Origin: Streptomyces sp. NBC_00464
GTDB taxonomy: Bacteria; Actinomycetota; Actinomycetes; Streptomycetales; Streptomycetaceae
Reading direction: 5' to 3'
Length of the DNA stretch: 64,000 nt
NCBI RefSeq assembly: GCF_036013915.1
Contig: NZ_CP107899.1
Span: 2,356,001 to 2,420,000, forward strand
Numbering within the stretch: position 1 is the first letter of the stretch; every line of letters starts with the position of its first letter. Of this stretch, positions 55,620-63,843 are shown piece by piece. The translations under genes were made by a program, and so were the position numbers. The notes below the pieces were generated by a model. It saw nothing but the letters and a program-made list of their open reading frames with translations, was not told the DNA's origin and did no database searches.

Positions 55620-55786
55620 GGATGAGGCTCCGGGGAGGTAGGAGGTTCGGCACGGTCGGGTACCTCGCGCGCAATGCCGTGGGGACGCCGTGTACTGCCC
55701 ATCCTCTTCTGCTCGCGTTGGCGCCCGGTACACCCGATTCCTCCAGATGGCGGGCGGGGGCGCCCACGGGGCGGGCCGGCCGCCTC

Positions 55787-56650
55787 TCACACCGTCTGAA
55801 AACTCTCCCGCGCCCAGGCCGCCAGCAGCCGCAGAGCGGTCTCGGAGGCGGAACCCTCCTCCACCGTGTACGCGATCAGCGCCTGGTCCGGGTCGTCGGG
55901 CAGCCGCAAGGTCTCGAACCCGAGGTCGAGGCGGCCCACGACGGGGTGGAGGTACGCGTACTGCCCGTGGGTCTTGTCCTTGAGCCGGTGCTCGGCCCAG
56001 ACCTCACGGAACTCCGGGCTGCCGGCGCCGAGTTCGTCGATCAGCTCCGCCGTCGCCGGGTCGCCGGGGTGGCGGGCCGCGTCGAGGCGGAGGTAGGCGA
56101 CGACGTCGGCCGCCTTGCCCCGCCAGTCCGCGTACAGGCTGCGCATCCCCTCGTCCTGGAACACCAGCCGGGCCTTGTTCCGCTGTCGTGGCGGGAGCGC
56201 GCCGAAGTCGGTGATCAGGGCCGCGGCCAGGCTGTTCCAGGCCAGCACGTCGGTGTTCCTGCCGACGATGTACGCCGGCACGTCACCGGCGGAGTCCAGG
56301 AGCCGGCGCAGCCCCGGCCGCACCTGCTGCGGCCCCGGTGTCCGTGCGTTCTGCCCGGGGCCCGGCCAGGGGCGGGCCAGCCGGTGCAGATGGTCACGCT
56401 CCACGGCGTCCAGTCGCAGCGCACGCGCGACGGCGTCCAGTACGGCCTCGGAGAAGTGGAGCGTACGCCCTTGCTCCAGCCGGACGTAGTGGTCCACGCT
56501 CACGCCGGCCAGCCTGGCCAGCTCCTCCCTGCGCAGTCCCGGAACCCGCCTGCGGCCCCCGTAGTCCGGCAGCCCCAGCTCCTCGGGTTGCAGCCGGGCC
56601 CTGCGGGACCGGAGGAACTCACCCAGTTCTGCGCGTCGGTCCAGTGCCAT
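55787..56650 (-). CDS. XRE-family regulator with MmyB-like ligand-binding domain
   Basis: A 287-residue regulator. The N-terminal HTH is LGEFLRSRRARLQPEELGLP, then RRVPGLRREELARLAGVSVD and HYVRLEQGRTLHFSEAVLDA; the C-terminal half is the MmyB-like domain with DVPAYIVGRNTDVLAWNSLA, YADWRGKAADVVAYLRLDAA and LDLGFETLRLPDDPDQALIA. MmyB-like regulators are common in streptomycetes and often sit beside the oxidoreductase they control; a divergent aldo/keto reductase gene lies 163 bp away. Confidence 0.92.
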   Translation of the reverse strand: MALDRRAELGEFLRSRRARLQPEELGLPDYGGRRRVPGLRREELARLAGVSVDHYVRLEQGRTLHFSEAVLDAVARALRLDAVERDHLHRLARPWPGPGQNARTPGPQQVRPGLRRLLDSAGDVPAYIVGRNTDVLAWNSLAAALITDFGALPPRQRNKARLVFQDEGMRSLYADWRGKAADVVAYLRLDAARHPGDPATAELIDELGAGSPEFREVWAEHRLKDKTHGQYAYLHPVVGRLDLGFETLRLPDDPDQALIAYTVEEGSASETALRLLAAWARESFQTV

Positions 56651-56813
56651 GGGCCCAGTATTCCCGCCCTGTCAAAGGAGTTCGCCCCCGCAGCCTGGTC
56701 ATCCCGTGCCCAGGCACGGGCAGGCCCTGGGTGGCCCGGTCCCGGGCCGCCAGGGTGGGAGCACGACGAGGCGACCGGCCCCGTCCCCCCACCCCTGAGG
56801 AACACAGACCGTC

Positions 56814-57869
56814 ATGACCTCCGCCCGTCTTCCCGGTGCCGCACTCGGCAGCACCGGCATGCACATCTCCCGCCTCGGCTTCGGCTCCTGGGCGATCGCC
56901 GGCTCCGGCTGGCAGTTCGGCTGGGGCCCCACCGACGACACCGAGTCCGTCGCGGCGATCCGTCACGCCGTCGACTCCGGCGTCAACTGGATCGACACCG
57001 CCGCCGTGTACGGCCTCGGCCACGCCGAGGAGCTGATCGGCAAGGCCCTGGCCGGCCTCCCGGAGACCGAACGCCCCTACGTGTTCACCAAGGCCGGGCT
57101 CGTCCGGGACCCTGCCGATCCCCAGGGCTCTCCGCGCCGCGTCATGAAGCCCGCGAGTGTGCGCCGCGAGGTGGAGGACTCCCTGCGGCGGCTCGGGACC
57201 GACCGCATCGACCTGTACCAGGTGCACTGGCCCGACACCGGCGAATCCCTGGAGTACGCGGGGGACGGGTCCGGGGCCGTGTCCCCCGACGCCACGCCGC
57301 TGGAGGAGTACTGGCAGGTCATGGCCGACCTGAAGGCGTCGGGGAAGGTCCGGGCCATCGGACTGTCGAACCACTCCCCCGAGCAGCTCGAAGCCGCCGA
57401 ACGCATCGCACACGTCGACGTGATCCAGCCGCCGTTCTCCGCGGTCAACCGCTCGGCCGCCGCCGAGATCGCCTGGGCCCGCGCACACGGCATCGGGGTC
57501 ATCGTCTACTCGCCGCTCCAGTCCGGTCTGCTGACCGGCACGTTCTCGGCGGCGCGCGTGGCAGCGCTGCCCGCGGACGACTGGCGCACCGCCCACCACG
57601 ACTTCACCACGGGCCTGCCGGCCAATCTGCGGCTCGCCGAGGGCCTGCGCCCGGTGGCGGCCCGGCACGGCGCCACGGTCGCGGAGACCGCTCTCGCCTG
57701 GGCGCTGGCCTGGCCGGGCATCACGGGCGCGATCGTCGGCGCCCGTACACCTGCCCAGGTCGACGGCTGGTCCGGCGCGGGTTCCGTCCAGCTGACCCCG
57801 TCCGACCTGGACGAGATCGCCGCCGTCATCACCGCATCGGGCGCGGGCGCGGGCCCGGTCCGCCCGTGA
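56814..57869 (+). CDS. Aldo/keto reductase
   Basis: A 351-residue NADPH-dependent reductase. Tetrad: Asp and Tyr in NWIDTAAVYGLGHAEELIG, Lys in PYVFTKAGLV, His in DLYQVHWPDTG; the loops VRAIGLSNHSPEQLEAAERI and TGAIVGARTPAQVDGW fit the family. It is divergent from the MmyB-like regulator, which probably controls it, and is followed 35 bp on by an antibiotic biosynthesis monooxygenase, so a small redox operon is likely. Substrate unknown. Confidence 0.9.
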   Translation: MTSARLPGAALGSTGMHISRLGFGSWAIAGSGWQFGWGPTDDTESVAAIRHAVDSGVNWIDTAAVYGLGHAEELIGKALAGLPETERPYVFTKAGLVRDPADPQGSPRRVMKPASVRREVEDSLRRLGTDRIDLYQVHWPDTGESLEYAGDGSGAVSPDATPLEEYWQVMADLKASGKVRAIGLSNHSPEQLEAAERIAHVDVIQPPFSAVNRSAAAEIAWARAHGIGVIVYSPLQSGLLTGTFSAARVAALPADDWRTAHHDFTTGLPANLRLAEGLRPVAARHGATVAETALAWALAWPGITGAIVGARTPAQVDGWSGAGSVQLTPSDLDEIAAVITASGAGAGPVRP

Positions 57870-57904
57870 ACTCCCCCAGCCGGCCCACCGAGGAGCCCGT
57901 CACC

Positions 57905-58207
57905 ATGTCCCTTGTCGTCATCGCCGAATGCCTGGCGCAGCCGGGCCTGGAGGACCGGCTGCGCACCGCTCTGGAAGCCATGATCGAACCGTCCATGGAG
58001 GAGCCGGGCTGTCTCGCGTACCGCCCCTATGCCGACCCCAACCGTCCCGCCCGCATGGTGATCGTGGAGGAGTGGACGGATGCGGCAGCCCTGGCCGAGC
58101 ACTTCACCACCGCGCACTTCCGCCATGTGAAGCAGGTCCTGGACCTGGTCCTCGCCGAACCGATGACGATCCGGCGGCTGACCGGGGCCGGGGACGCCAC
58201 GAGCTGA
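57905..58207 (+). CDS. Antibiotic biosynthesis monooxygenase (ABM) domain protein
   Basis: A 100-residue single ABM domain: VVIAECLAQPGLEDRLRTAL, EEPGCLAYRPYADPNRPARM, VIVEEWTDAAALAEHFTTAH, FRHVKQVLDLV. Family members are small ferredoxin-like oxygenases acting on quinols, and they often follow an oxidoreductase as here. ATG 57905 is preferred over GTG 57866, which overlaps the reductase stop, because GAGGAG lies 9 nt before it and the domain begins there. Confidence 0.85.
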   Translation: MSLVVIAECLAQPGLEDRLRTALEAMIEPSMEEPGCLAYRPYADPNRPARMVIVEEWTDAAALAEHFTTAHFRHVKQVLDLVLAEPMTIRRLTGAGDATS

Positions 58208-58223
58208 CCGGGGCCCCGGATGC

Positions 58224-58298
58224 CACGAGCCGGGCAGGGCGCGGACGTCACGAGCCGGGCGGGGCGCGGACGCCACGAGCCGGGCGGGGCACGGATGC
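58224..58298 (+). repeat. 25-bp tandem repeat, three copies
   Basis: CACGAGCCGGGCRGGGCRCG followed by GAYGY repeats at 58224-58248, 58249-58273 and 58274-58298, with a degenerate copy just before. It lies between the monooxygenase stop and the next gene. Confidence 0.85.
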
Positions 58299-58358
58299 CA
58301 CGGGCCGCGGGGCCCGAGCGCGGCCGGCCGGCCGGCAGCACGACGGATACTGGCACCG

Positions 58359-59123
58359 ATGGCATCCGACCGCGCGACGCGCCTGCACCGACTCGCCCGT
58401 ACGCTCACCGAACGGTTCGCCCTCGACGCCCACCGGCAGAGCCGGCGACAGCCCCACCGGCACGGCGTGGTCGAGGCCGAGTGGTCCGGTTCCGTACCCG
58501 CGTGGACGTTCGTGTGGACGGACGGGCCGACCGTCGCGCAGGTGCGGGCGGCCTGCCGGGAGGACGATCCGGAGGCGAGCGACGGCCTTCGGTACGTGCG
58601 CACGCTCTCGGAGGACACCGTCGCGCTCGGCGTCGTACGTCTGACGGTCTCCCCCGTCGACGGTACGGGCCGTCGCCCGCTCGTCCGTCCGGCCGACGTG
58701 GAGGCGCTGTTCCGGGACGAGCCGTTCCCGACGCCGAGCACGGAACGGGAGCGCGCCCTCGTGTACGCCGTGGTCTACGAGCTCCACGACGCCCACCGCA
58801 GCAACAGGTCCCGGCCCGAGGAGATCTGCGGTTTCGTCGGCCAGTACGGCCTGGCGATGTTCCTGCGCCGGTCCGGAACCGGGCTGACCCCCGTCGAAGT
58901 CCTGACCGCCCACTACGCGGCGACGCACGCCCACCCCGCGTGGCGTCACCGGTTGTCCCCGATGGACGCGGACGTGCTGGTCAGGGCGGTCCGGGCGGAC
59001 CCGAGGGCATCGGCGGAACTCATCACCGCCGCCCTCGCCCTCCTGCCCGGCCTGCCCGCCGGGTTCGACGGGGCCGGGGACGAGCTCCGGGCCCGTCTTG
59101 CGCGTACGGCCCCTCCGGCATAG
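58359..59123 (+). CDS. Hypothetical protein
   Basis: A 254-residue protein with no family I recognise. It has a charged N-terminus, a strand-rich core (VEAEWSGSVPAWTFVWTDGP, TVALGVVRLTVSPVDGTGRR) and a helical C-terminal half (RALVYAVVYELHDAHRSNRS, EVLTAHYAATHAHPAWRHRL). TACTGG lies 9 bp before ATG 58359, so the transcript may be leaderless. Start of a run of four unassigned genes on the same strand. Confidence 0.55.
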   Translation: MASDRATRLHRLARTLTERFALDAHRQSRRQPHRHGVVEAEWSGSVPAWTFVWTDGPTVAQVRAACREDDPEASDGLRYVRTLSEDTVALGVVRLTVSPVDGTGRRPLVRPADVEALFRDEPFPTPSTERERALVYAVVYELHDAHRSNRSRPEEICGFVGQYGLAMFLRRSGTGLTPVEVLTAHYAATHAHPAWRHRLSPMDADVLVRAVRADPRASAELITAALALLPGLPAGFDGAGDELRARLARTAPPA

Positions 59124-59176
59124 CTCCCGGCCGCTGCCCGCCCACCACTGTCACACCCTCGTCGTACGCTCGCGTC

Positions 59177-59581
59177 ATGAGCGTCTCCCTCTACTACAAC
59201 GCGCACCGCGCGACCCCGCTGACCGAGGCCGAGTCCGCCTCCGTCGACCGCGTTGTCGCCGCGCACATGGCCTCGTTCCCGTACGAAGACGAGGAAAGCC
59301 TGTACGTGTACGACGGGGCTTCCTCCGAGCCGTCGGAGATCGTCACCGGGTCCACCAAGATGCCTTTCGATCCAGGCCGGTTGATGCCCGTGATCGCCCA
59401 TGTGCTGGATTCCGTGACGGAGTTGCGCCGGGCCCTGCCGGACGCCCGATGGCGCGTACACATGGACGATCTCGACGTCCCGTGGGACGAGGCCGAGGGA
59501 TACGCCCTGCCCGGGATGCGCGACGCCGACCTGATCGCGGAGCTCGCGGCGGCCGGCGGCGAGGACGGGGCGGCGGGATGA
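59177..59581 (+). CDS. Hypothetical protein
   Basis: A 134-residue acidic protein beginning MSVSLYYNAHRATPLTEAES, with YEDEESLYVYDGASSEPSEI and VIAHVLDSVTELRRALPDAR, ending in a helix. No family recognised. Its TGA overlaps the next ATG (ATGA), so the two are translationally coupled. It follows the 58359 gene after 53 bp. Confidence 0.55.
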   Translation: MSVSLYYNAHRATPLTEAESASVDRVVAAHMASFPYEDEESLYVYDGASSEPSEIVTGSTKMPFDPGRLMPVIAHVLDSVTELRRALPDARWRVHMDDLDVPWDEAEGYALPGMRDADLIAELAAAGGEDGAAG

Positions 59582-59880
59582 GCGACGCGAGCAAGGGCGC
59601 GGGGGCGGCTCCGGACGCCGTGCAGCCCACGCCGGAGCAGCGGCGGCTCATCGAGTTCGGCGAGGCGCTGTACCGCCGCATCTCACCGGATGCCGGTCTG
59701 GGCCATGTACTGCTGCCCGACGACGATGCGGTGGCGGTCGTCCACCAGGTGCGGGGCGGCGGGACGATCCTCGTGGGGGCCGACCGGTCGGTGCTGTTCT
59801 CCGGATCGGCGCGCGACATCAGTGCCGCCCTGATCGACTTCCGGGCGGGCGTGCGCACGCCCGTGGAGCGATTCGGGTGA
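59578..59880 (+). CDS. Hypothetical protein
   Basis: A 100-residue protein coupled to the previous gene. RISPDAGLGHVLLPDDDAVA, VVHQVRGGGTILVGADRSVL and a helical end (RDISAALIDFRAGVRTPVER). No family recognised; the coupled pair suggests a two-component function, perhaps regulator plus partner, but nothing in the sequence shows what. Confidence 0.55.
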   Translation: MSDASKGAGAAPDAVQPTPEQRRLIEFGEALYRRISPDAGLGHVLLPDDDAVAVVHQVRGGGTILVGADRSVLFSGSARDISAALIDFRAGVRTPVERFG

Positions 59881-59948
59881 ATAACGGCTCGGACCGGACC
59901 GAGGGGCCGCACTAGGGTGGGGCGGCAGGCGACGGGTCCGGGGGGCAC

Positions 59949-60617
59949 GTGGAACAGCGGGTGCGCATACACAAGGCGAGGCTGGGCAGCAACGAGATCC
60001 GGGTGATCCGGCCCGCCCCGCCCCCGGCCCGGCTGGCGCTGCGCGACGAAGGCCATTGGCTGTCGATGCACGCGGACCGCAAGGGCTCCGAACAACTCGT
60101 CGCCCTGTGGTCCCTGGCCGCCCGGTCCGCCCGGTCACTGGTCCACCTGCCGATCCGGGCCAACGCGGCCCCGGACGGAGTCGTGAGCGACGGCGTCCCG
60201 GCCCCGCTGGACCTGGTCCTGCTCCATCACAGTCTCCAGTTCCCGACGGGTTCGTGGAAGGAGATACGGGCACGGCTCGGCACCGGCACACCACAGGTCG
60301 CGGAGACCCCGGACGACGACTTCCCCGACGAGAGCGCCATCGACCACCAGCGGCGGCTCCACCCCGCGCACCGGGACCACCTCCGCTTCGACATCGCAGC
60401 GGGCACCCTTTTCGTCGTGGGCAGTTCCACCGCGTTCCGCGAGCACGGCACGGCCCTGCGTGGCCTCGTCGAGGAGGCCCCTGCGCACATGCACCGCCGC
60501 CCGAACGCCGGCCACTGCTGCACCGACCTCAGAGCCGGTCCGTGGTCCCGGCCGCGGACGCGCCGGAACGTGCCGGCCCTCCTGCACGTCCAGTACTGCG
60601 CCGACTGGCGCGTGTGA
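59949..60617 (+). CDS. Hypothetical protein
   Basis: A 222-residue basic protein with a β-rich start (RIHKARLGSNEIRVIRPAPP) and a His/Cys-rich C-terminal part (EEAPAHMHRRPNAGHCCTDL, LLHVQYCADW) that could bind metal. No family recognised. GGGGGG before GTG 59949 supports the start. Last of the run that began at 58359. Confidence 0.5.
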   Translation: MEQRVRIHKARLGSNEIRVIRPAPPPARLALRDEGHWLSMHADRKGSEQLVALWSLAARSARSLVHLPIRANAAPDGVVSDGVPAPLDLVLLHHSLQFPTGSWKEIRARLGTGTPQVAETPDDDFPDESAIDHQRRLHPAHRDHLRFDIAAGTLFVVGSSTAFREHGTALRGLVEEAPAHMHRRPNAGHCCTDLRAGPWSRPRTRRNVPALLHVQYCADWRV

Positions 60618-61027
60618 CGACGGGAAGCCAGGGCAGGGACCGCGCCCCGCCGGGCACCACAACGGAAGAGCCGGACCAGCATGACCACAGGCACGGGCGA
60701 CGGGCACGGCGGAGGGGCGGAGGGCACCCGGTGGACAAGGCGAAATCCACAGGTACGTGCTACCCGATCAAGGCGTCGACCCTATTCTTCGGCAACACGG
60801 GCGATGTGCTCCTGGCCAACGAAACGACGCGGCCCAGCGGCCTGTAGTACGTGCGCCAGGTTCACGGGTTGGGCATCCGCGACGCCCCGGGGGCTGAGCC
60901 GGGCACGCGCGCGAGCCGTGCTGTCGGAGGCGGCTTGTACCCTGCACTCATTCGACGATCGGACGATCACGGGTACGTGCATACGGGCGCGGGGCGGGCG
61001 TCCAGGGGCGGGAGCGCGGGGATTTCG
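60618..61027. other. 410-bp region with one small possible ORF
   Basis: No supported gene of normal size. A 38-codon frame at 60731-60847 (V-D-K-A-K-S then TGTCYPIKASTLFFGNTGDV, ending ANETTRPSGL) has a GTG start but no ribosome binding site and could be the tail of a lost gene. GACGATC is repeated (GACGATCGGACGATCA) near 60956-60970, in the likely promoter of the S33 peptidase gene. Confidence 0.4.
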
Positions 61028-62581
61028 ATGAGTGACACACCTCCGATACGAAGCCGCAGACCGGGCCTCCCGGTCGGTGCGCTCATCATCGCCGGGGTCC
61101 TCCTCGTCGCGATCGGGGCCGTCGGCGCCTGGCTCCAGCGCGACGCTCCCGGCCGGAGTGCGGAGCCGCGTACGGAGTTCACCGCGAAGAACCCGCCCGC
61201 CGGTCTGCCCAAGGCGCTCACCACCGGCCAGCAGCTCCACTGGTCCCGCTGCACCTCGCCGCCCACCGCGCGCACGGACTACGACTGCGCAACCATGAAG
61301 TCCCCCCTCGACTACCGGAAACCGGACGGCAGGACGATCGACGTCGCCCTGATCCGCCACAAGGCCACCGGCCCGAACGCCCGGCGCATCGGCTCGCTCC
61401 TCCTCAACTTCGGCGGCCCCGGCGTGTCCGGCGTGAGTGAACTGCCCGAACACCTCAGCCAGTACCAGCCGCTCCTGGACCGCTACGACCTGGTCTCCTT
61501 CGACCCGCGCGGCACCGGCGCGACCATCCCCGTGCACTGCGGGAAGACCGCGGACGACACCCGCTACGACGGGTCCGAGGCCTGCGCCAAGCATTCCGGG
61601 GCGCTGCTCCCGTACGTCGGGACCTCGCACACCGCGCGCGACCTCGACCTGATGCGCTACCTCCTCGGCGACGAGCGGCTGCACTACTTCGGCGTCTCGT
61701 ACGGAACGGCACTCGGCGCGGCCTACGCCCACCTGTACCCGTCGCACGTCGGACGGCTCGTCCTCGAAGCGTCCGTCGATCCGACCGAGGACCTCGACGA
61801 GGAACAGGTGTCGCAGGTCAAGGCGGTCCAGGCGGCGTTCGACCGGTTCGCCGTGCACTGCGCGGCCCGTATCCGCAACTGCCCGACAGGCGACGGGCCC
61901 GCGGAGGCCGAGCAACGCATGGCGCGCCTGGCCGACCGGCTGGAGAAGAAGCCCGCCCCGGCCGGCGGCGGAAGGAAGATCGACGCCGACGACCTCGCGT
62001 ACGCCGTCAGCGACCATCTCGACCTCGGCACGGACGGCTGGTCGCCCCTCGCCAAGGCCCTCACCGCGCTGATCGACCACAACGACGGCCGTCCGCTGAG
62101 CGAGCGCGCGGAAGACATCGGCTCCGCCGACCGCGCGGCGACCCCGCACACAAGCAATGTCGCCGCCCGGACCGCGATCACCTGCGCGGACTCCAGCCTG
62201 CGCCCCGGCTTCGAACGCCTCGACAGGGACGAGGCCCACGTCAGAGCCGCCTCACCCGTCTTCGGCGCGGCCTGGTCCAGCGGCGTCTACCTCTGCTACG
62301 ACTGGCCGTTCGACGGCGAGCGCACCACGCCCCAGGTGAACGCCGACGGCGCGGCCCCCATCCTGGTGGTCGGTGGCACCGGCGACCCGATCACCCCGTA
62401 CCCCGGCGCCCCACACATGGCCCGCGCCCTGGGCGACGGTGTGGGCGTGCTCCTGACGGCCGAGGAGGAGGGCCACGGCACGTACCCGCAGAACCGCTGC
62501 GTCACGAAGGCGGTCGACCAGTACCTCCTTACGGGCCGCACCCCGGCCCCGGGGACGGTGTGCCGGGGCAGCATGTCCTGA
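61028..62581 (+). CDS. S33-type tripeptidyl-aminopeptidase-like alpha/beta hydrolase
   Basis: A 517-residue secreted or membrane-anchored peptidase (signal anchor about residues 17-38, VGALIIAGVLLVAIGAVGAW). α/β-hydrolase core with the HGGxG-like LLNFGGPGVSGVSELP, nucleophile Ser in HYFGVSYGTALGAAYAHL, Asp in LVVGGTGDPITPYPG and His in EEEGHGTYPQNRCV; the last 100 residues are the TAP-C-terminal domain. Such Streptomyces TAPs cleave tripeptides from the N-termini of proteins outside the cell. ATG 61028 chosen from the position of the anchor. Confidence 0.88.
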   Translation: MSDTPPIRSRRPGLPVGALIIAGVLLVAIGAVGAWLQRDAPGRSAEPRTEFTAKNPPAGLPKALTTGQQLHWSRCTSPPTARTDYDCATMKSPLDYRKPDGRTIDVALIRHKATGPNARRIGSLLLNFGGPGVSGVSELPEHLSQYQPLLDRYDLVSFDPRGTGATIPVHCGKTADDTRYDGSEACAKHSGALLPYVGTSHTARDLDLMRYLLGDERLHYFGVSYGTALGAAYAHLYPSHVGRLVLEASVDPTEDLDEEQVSQVKAVQAAFDRFAVHCAARIRNCPTGDGPAEAEQRMARLADRLEKKPAPAGGGRKIDADDLAYAVSDHLDLGTDGWSPLAKALTALIDHNDGRPLSERAEDIGSADRAATPHTSNVAARTAITCADSSLRPGFERLDRDEAHVRAASPVFGAAWSSGVYLCYDWPFDGERTTPQVNADGAAPILVVGGTGDPITPYPGAPHMARALGDGVGVLLTAEEEGHGTYPQNRCVTKAVDQYLLTGRTPAPGTVCRGSMS

Positions 62582-62652
62582 GGCCGTACGGATCCGCCGG
62601 GCGGCCGTCAGCACACCGGGCACGTCATTGAGTCAGGCACGAGGGGATCGCG

Positions 62653-63129
62653 GTGGACCGAAGAAAAGTGATCGGGATCGGGGTGGGGCTGGCGGTCCTA
62701 CCCACGTGGTGGGCCCTGCGTCAGGTCACGAGCGGGACCAAGCGGGACTGGCACACCGACACCGCACCACTGGAGCGGGCGTTTCCGCTGCTGGGACCGC
62801 TCACCGACGCCAAGTGGGTGAGCAGCCGGGACAACGACCGGGGCATACCGTCGCCGGAGCTGGTGATCTCGGGCTTCGCCCGGCTGACACCGGGGAAGCT
62901 CGCCGAGCTGACTGCGGCCCACGCCTTCGTCTCCGAGGCGCCGGCCGATGGCCTCTCCTCGTGGTTCGAGAAGCCGCTCAAGGACGAGGGGCCGGAGAAT
63001 CCGCAGTGGGTCCGGTCGCACGAGCTCGACCGCGACGGCAGCGGCTACTTCACCAAGCTCTGGTTCGACCGTCGCAGTGACACGGTCCGGTTCCGGGCAC
63101 TCAACCCGTACGGCCAGCCCGGATACTGA
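62653..63129 (+). CDS. Exported hypothetical protein
   Basis: A 158-residue protein starting MDRRKVIGIGVGLAVLPTWW, which looks like a Tat-type or Sec signal with an N-terminal Arg pair. The rest has no recognised domain but a conserved-looking SHELDRDGSGYFTKLWFDRR near the C-terminus. GTG 62653 fits the signal start. It follows the S33 peptidase gene by 71 bp on the same strand. Confidence 0.55.
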   Translation: MDRRKVIGIGVGLAVLPTWWALRQVTSGTKRDWHTDTAPLERAFPLLGPLTDAKWVSSRDNDRGIPSPELVISGFARLTPGKLAELTAAHAFVSEAPADGLSSWFEKPLKDEGPENPQWVRSHELDRDGSGYFTKLWFDRRSDTVRFRALNPYGQPGY

Positions 63130-63224
63130 GCCGTGATCCTTCTGCGGAATCGCCCCGGCTGCGAACGGAGGGCGGGAGTGGCACCGACGCCATCGGGATG
63201 TACGAGGACTGTCGATTGATGCGG

Positions 63225-63271
63225 GTGGTGGTGCTCCGTGCTGGAACGGAGCCGGCGCGGAACACCACCAC
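63225..63271 (+). promoter_or_regulatory. Long imperfect inverted repeat upstream of the last gene
   Basis: GTGGTGGTGCTCCG and CGGAACACCACCAC pair with one mismatch across a 19-nt loop and end 20 bp before the ATG at 63292. Could be an operator, a leader hairpin, or the terminator of the preceding gene. Confidence 0.45.
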
Positions 63272-63291
63272 TGCGCGTAGCGTGTCGAGGC

Positions 63292-63843
63292 ATGACGCTG
63301 CTGGACCTGCCTCAGAACACGGCGCTGCTCGACCTGCTGCAGCAGCAGAGCGTTCCGCAGGAGGGCGGTTCCCCCGTCGACGGGGGGTGGGAGCTGCACA
63401 CCCACCCCGATCTGGTCGAGAGACTTGAGGATCTTGCTCCCCAGTGGCCCGTCCTGGCGACGTTCGGTGTGCCGGTGCTTGCGGCCAAGGGCATCGCCGG
63501 GGTCGTCGCCTGGGGCACGGGCACGCTGCTGGTGCGCCTTCCCGAAGCGCCGGCCGAACCCCTGGAGCTCGCAAGGCCCTTCCCGCCCCTGACGGATCCG
63601 GGCCAGGGTTGGTACTCGCTCTGTGCCTGGCAGAGCGAACTGCCCTCGGCGGAGTCCAAGCGCCTGTTGACACTGCTGATCCAGCATGCGCTCTCGCATG
63701 CGGCAAGCCTGTCGGAGGACGACAGCATCGACTGGCAGGGGCGCCCGGTGCAGGCTCCCGGCATGCCTAGGGGCAAGACCCGGGGCAGAGGCCCCGGCAA
63801 GGACAACGGCAGACGACAGGGCGGCCACGGTCGGCGGCGCTGA
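63292..63843 (+). CDS. Hypothetical protein
   Basis: A 183-residue protein with no recognised family: MTLLDLPQNTALLDLLQQQS, VWELHTHPDLVERLEDLAPQ-type helix region (seen as GGWELHTHPDLVERLEDLAP), a hydrophobic stretch WPVLATFGVPVLAAKGIAGV, and a basic, Gly/Arg-rich tail (GKTRGRGPGKDNGRRQGGHG) that would bind nucleic acid if exposed. ATG 63292 is preferred to the upstream GTG/ATG frame because coding character begins there. Confidence 0.5.
   Translation: MTLLDLPQNTALLDLLQQQSVPQEGGSPVDGGWELHTHPDLVERLEDLAPQWPVLATFGVPVLAAKGIAGVVAWGTGTLLVRLPEAPAEPLELARPFPPLTDPGQGWYSLCAWQSELPSAESKRLLTLLIQHALSHAASLSEDDSIDWQGRPVQAPGMPRGKTRGRGPGKDNGRRQGGHGRRR

Noticed and set aside
55622..57865. 861-codon frame reaching from the MmyB region to the monooxygenase
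   Set aside because: Only the last 100 codons match a family (ABM); upstream it is the shadow of the regulator and the reductase.
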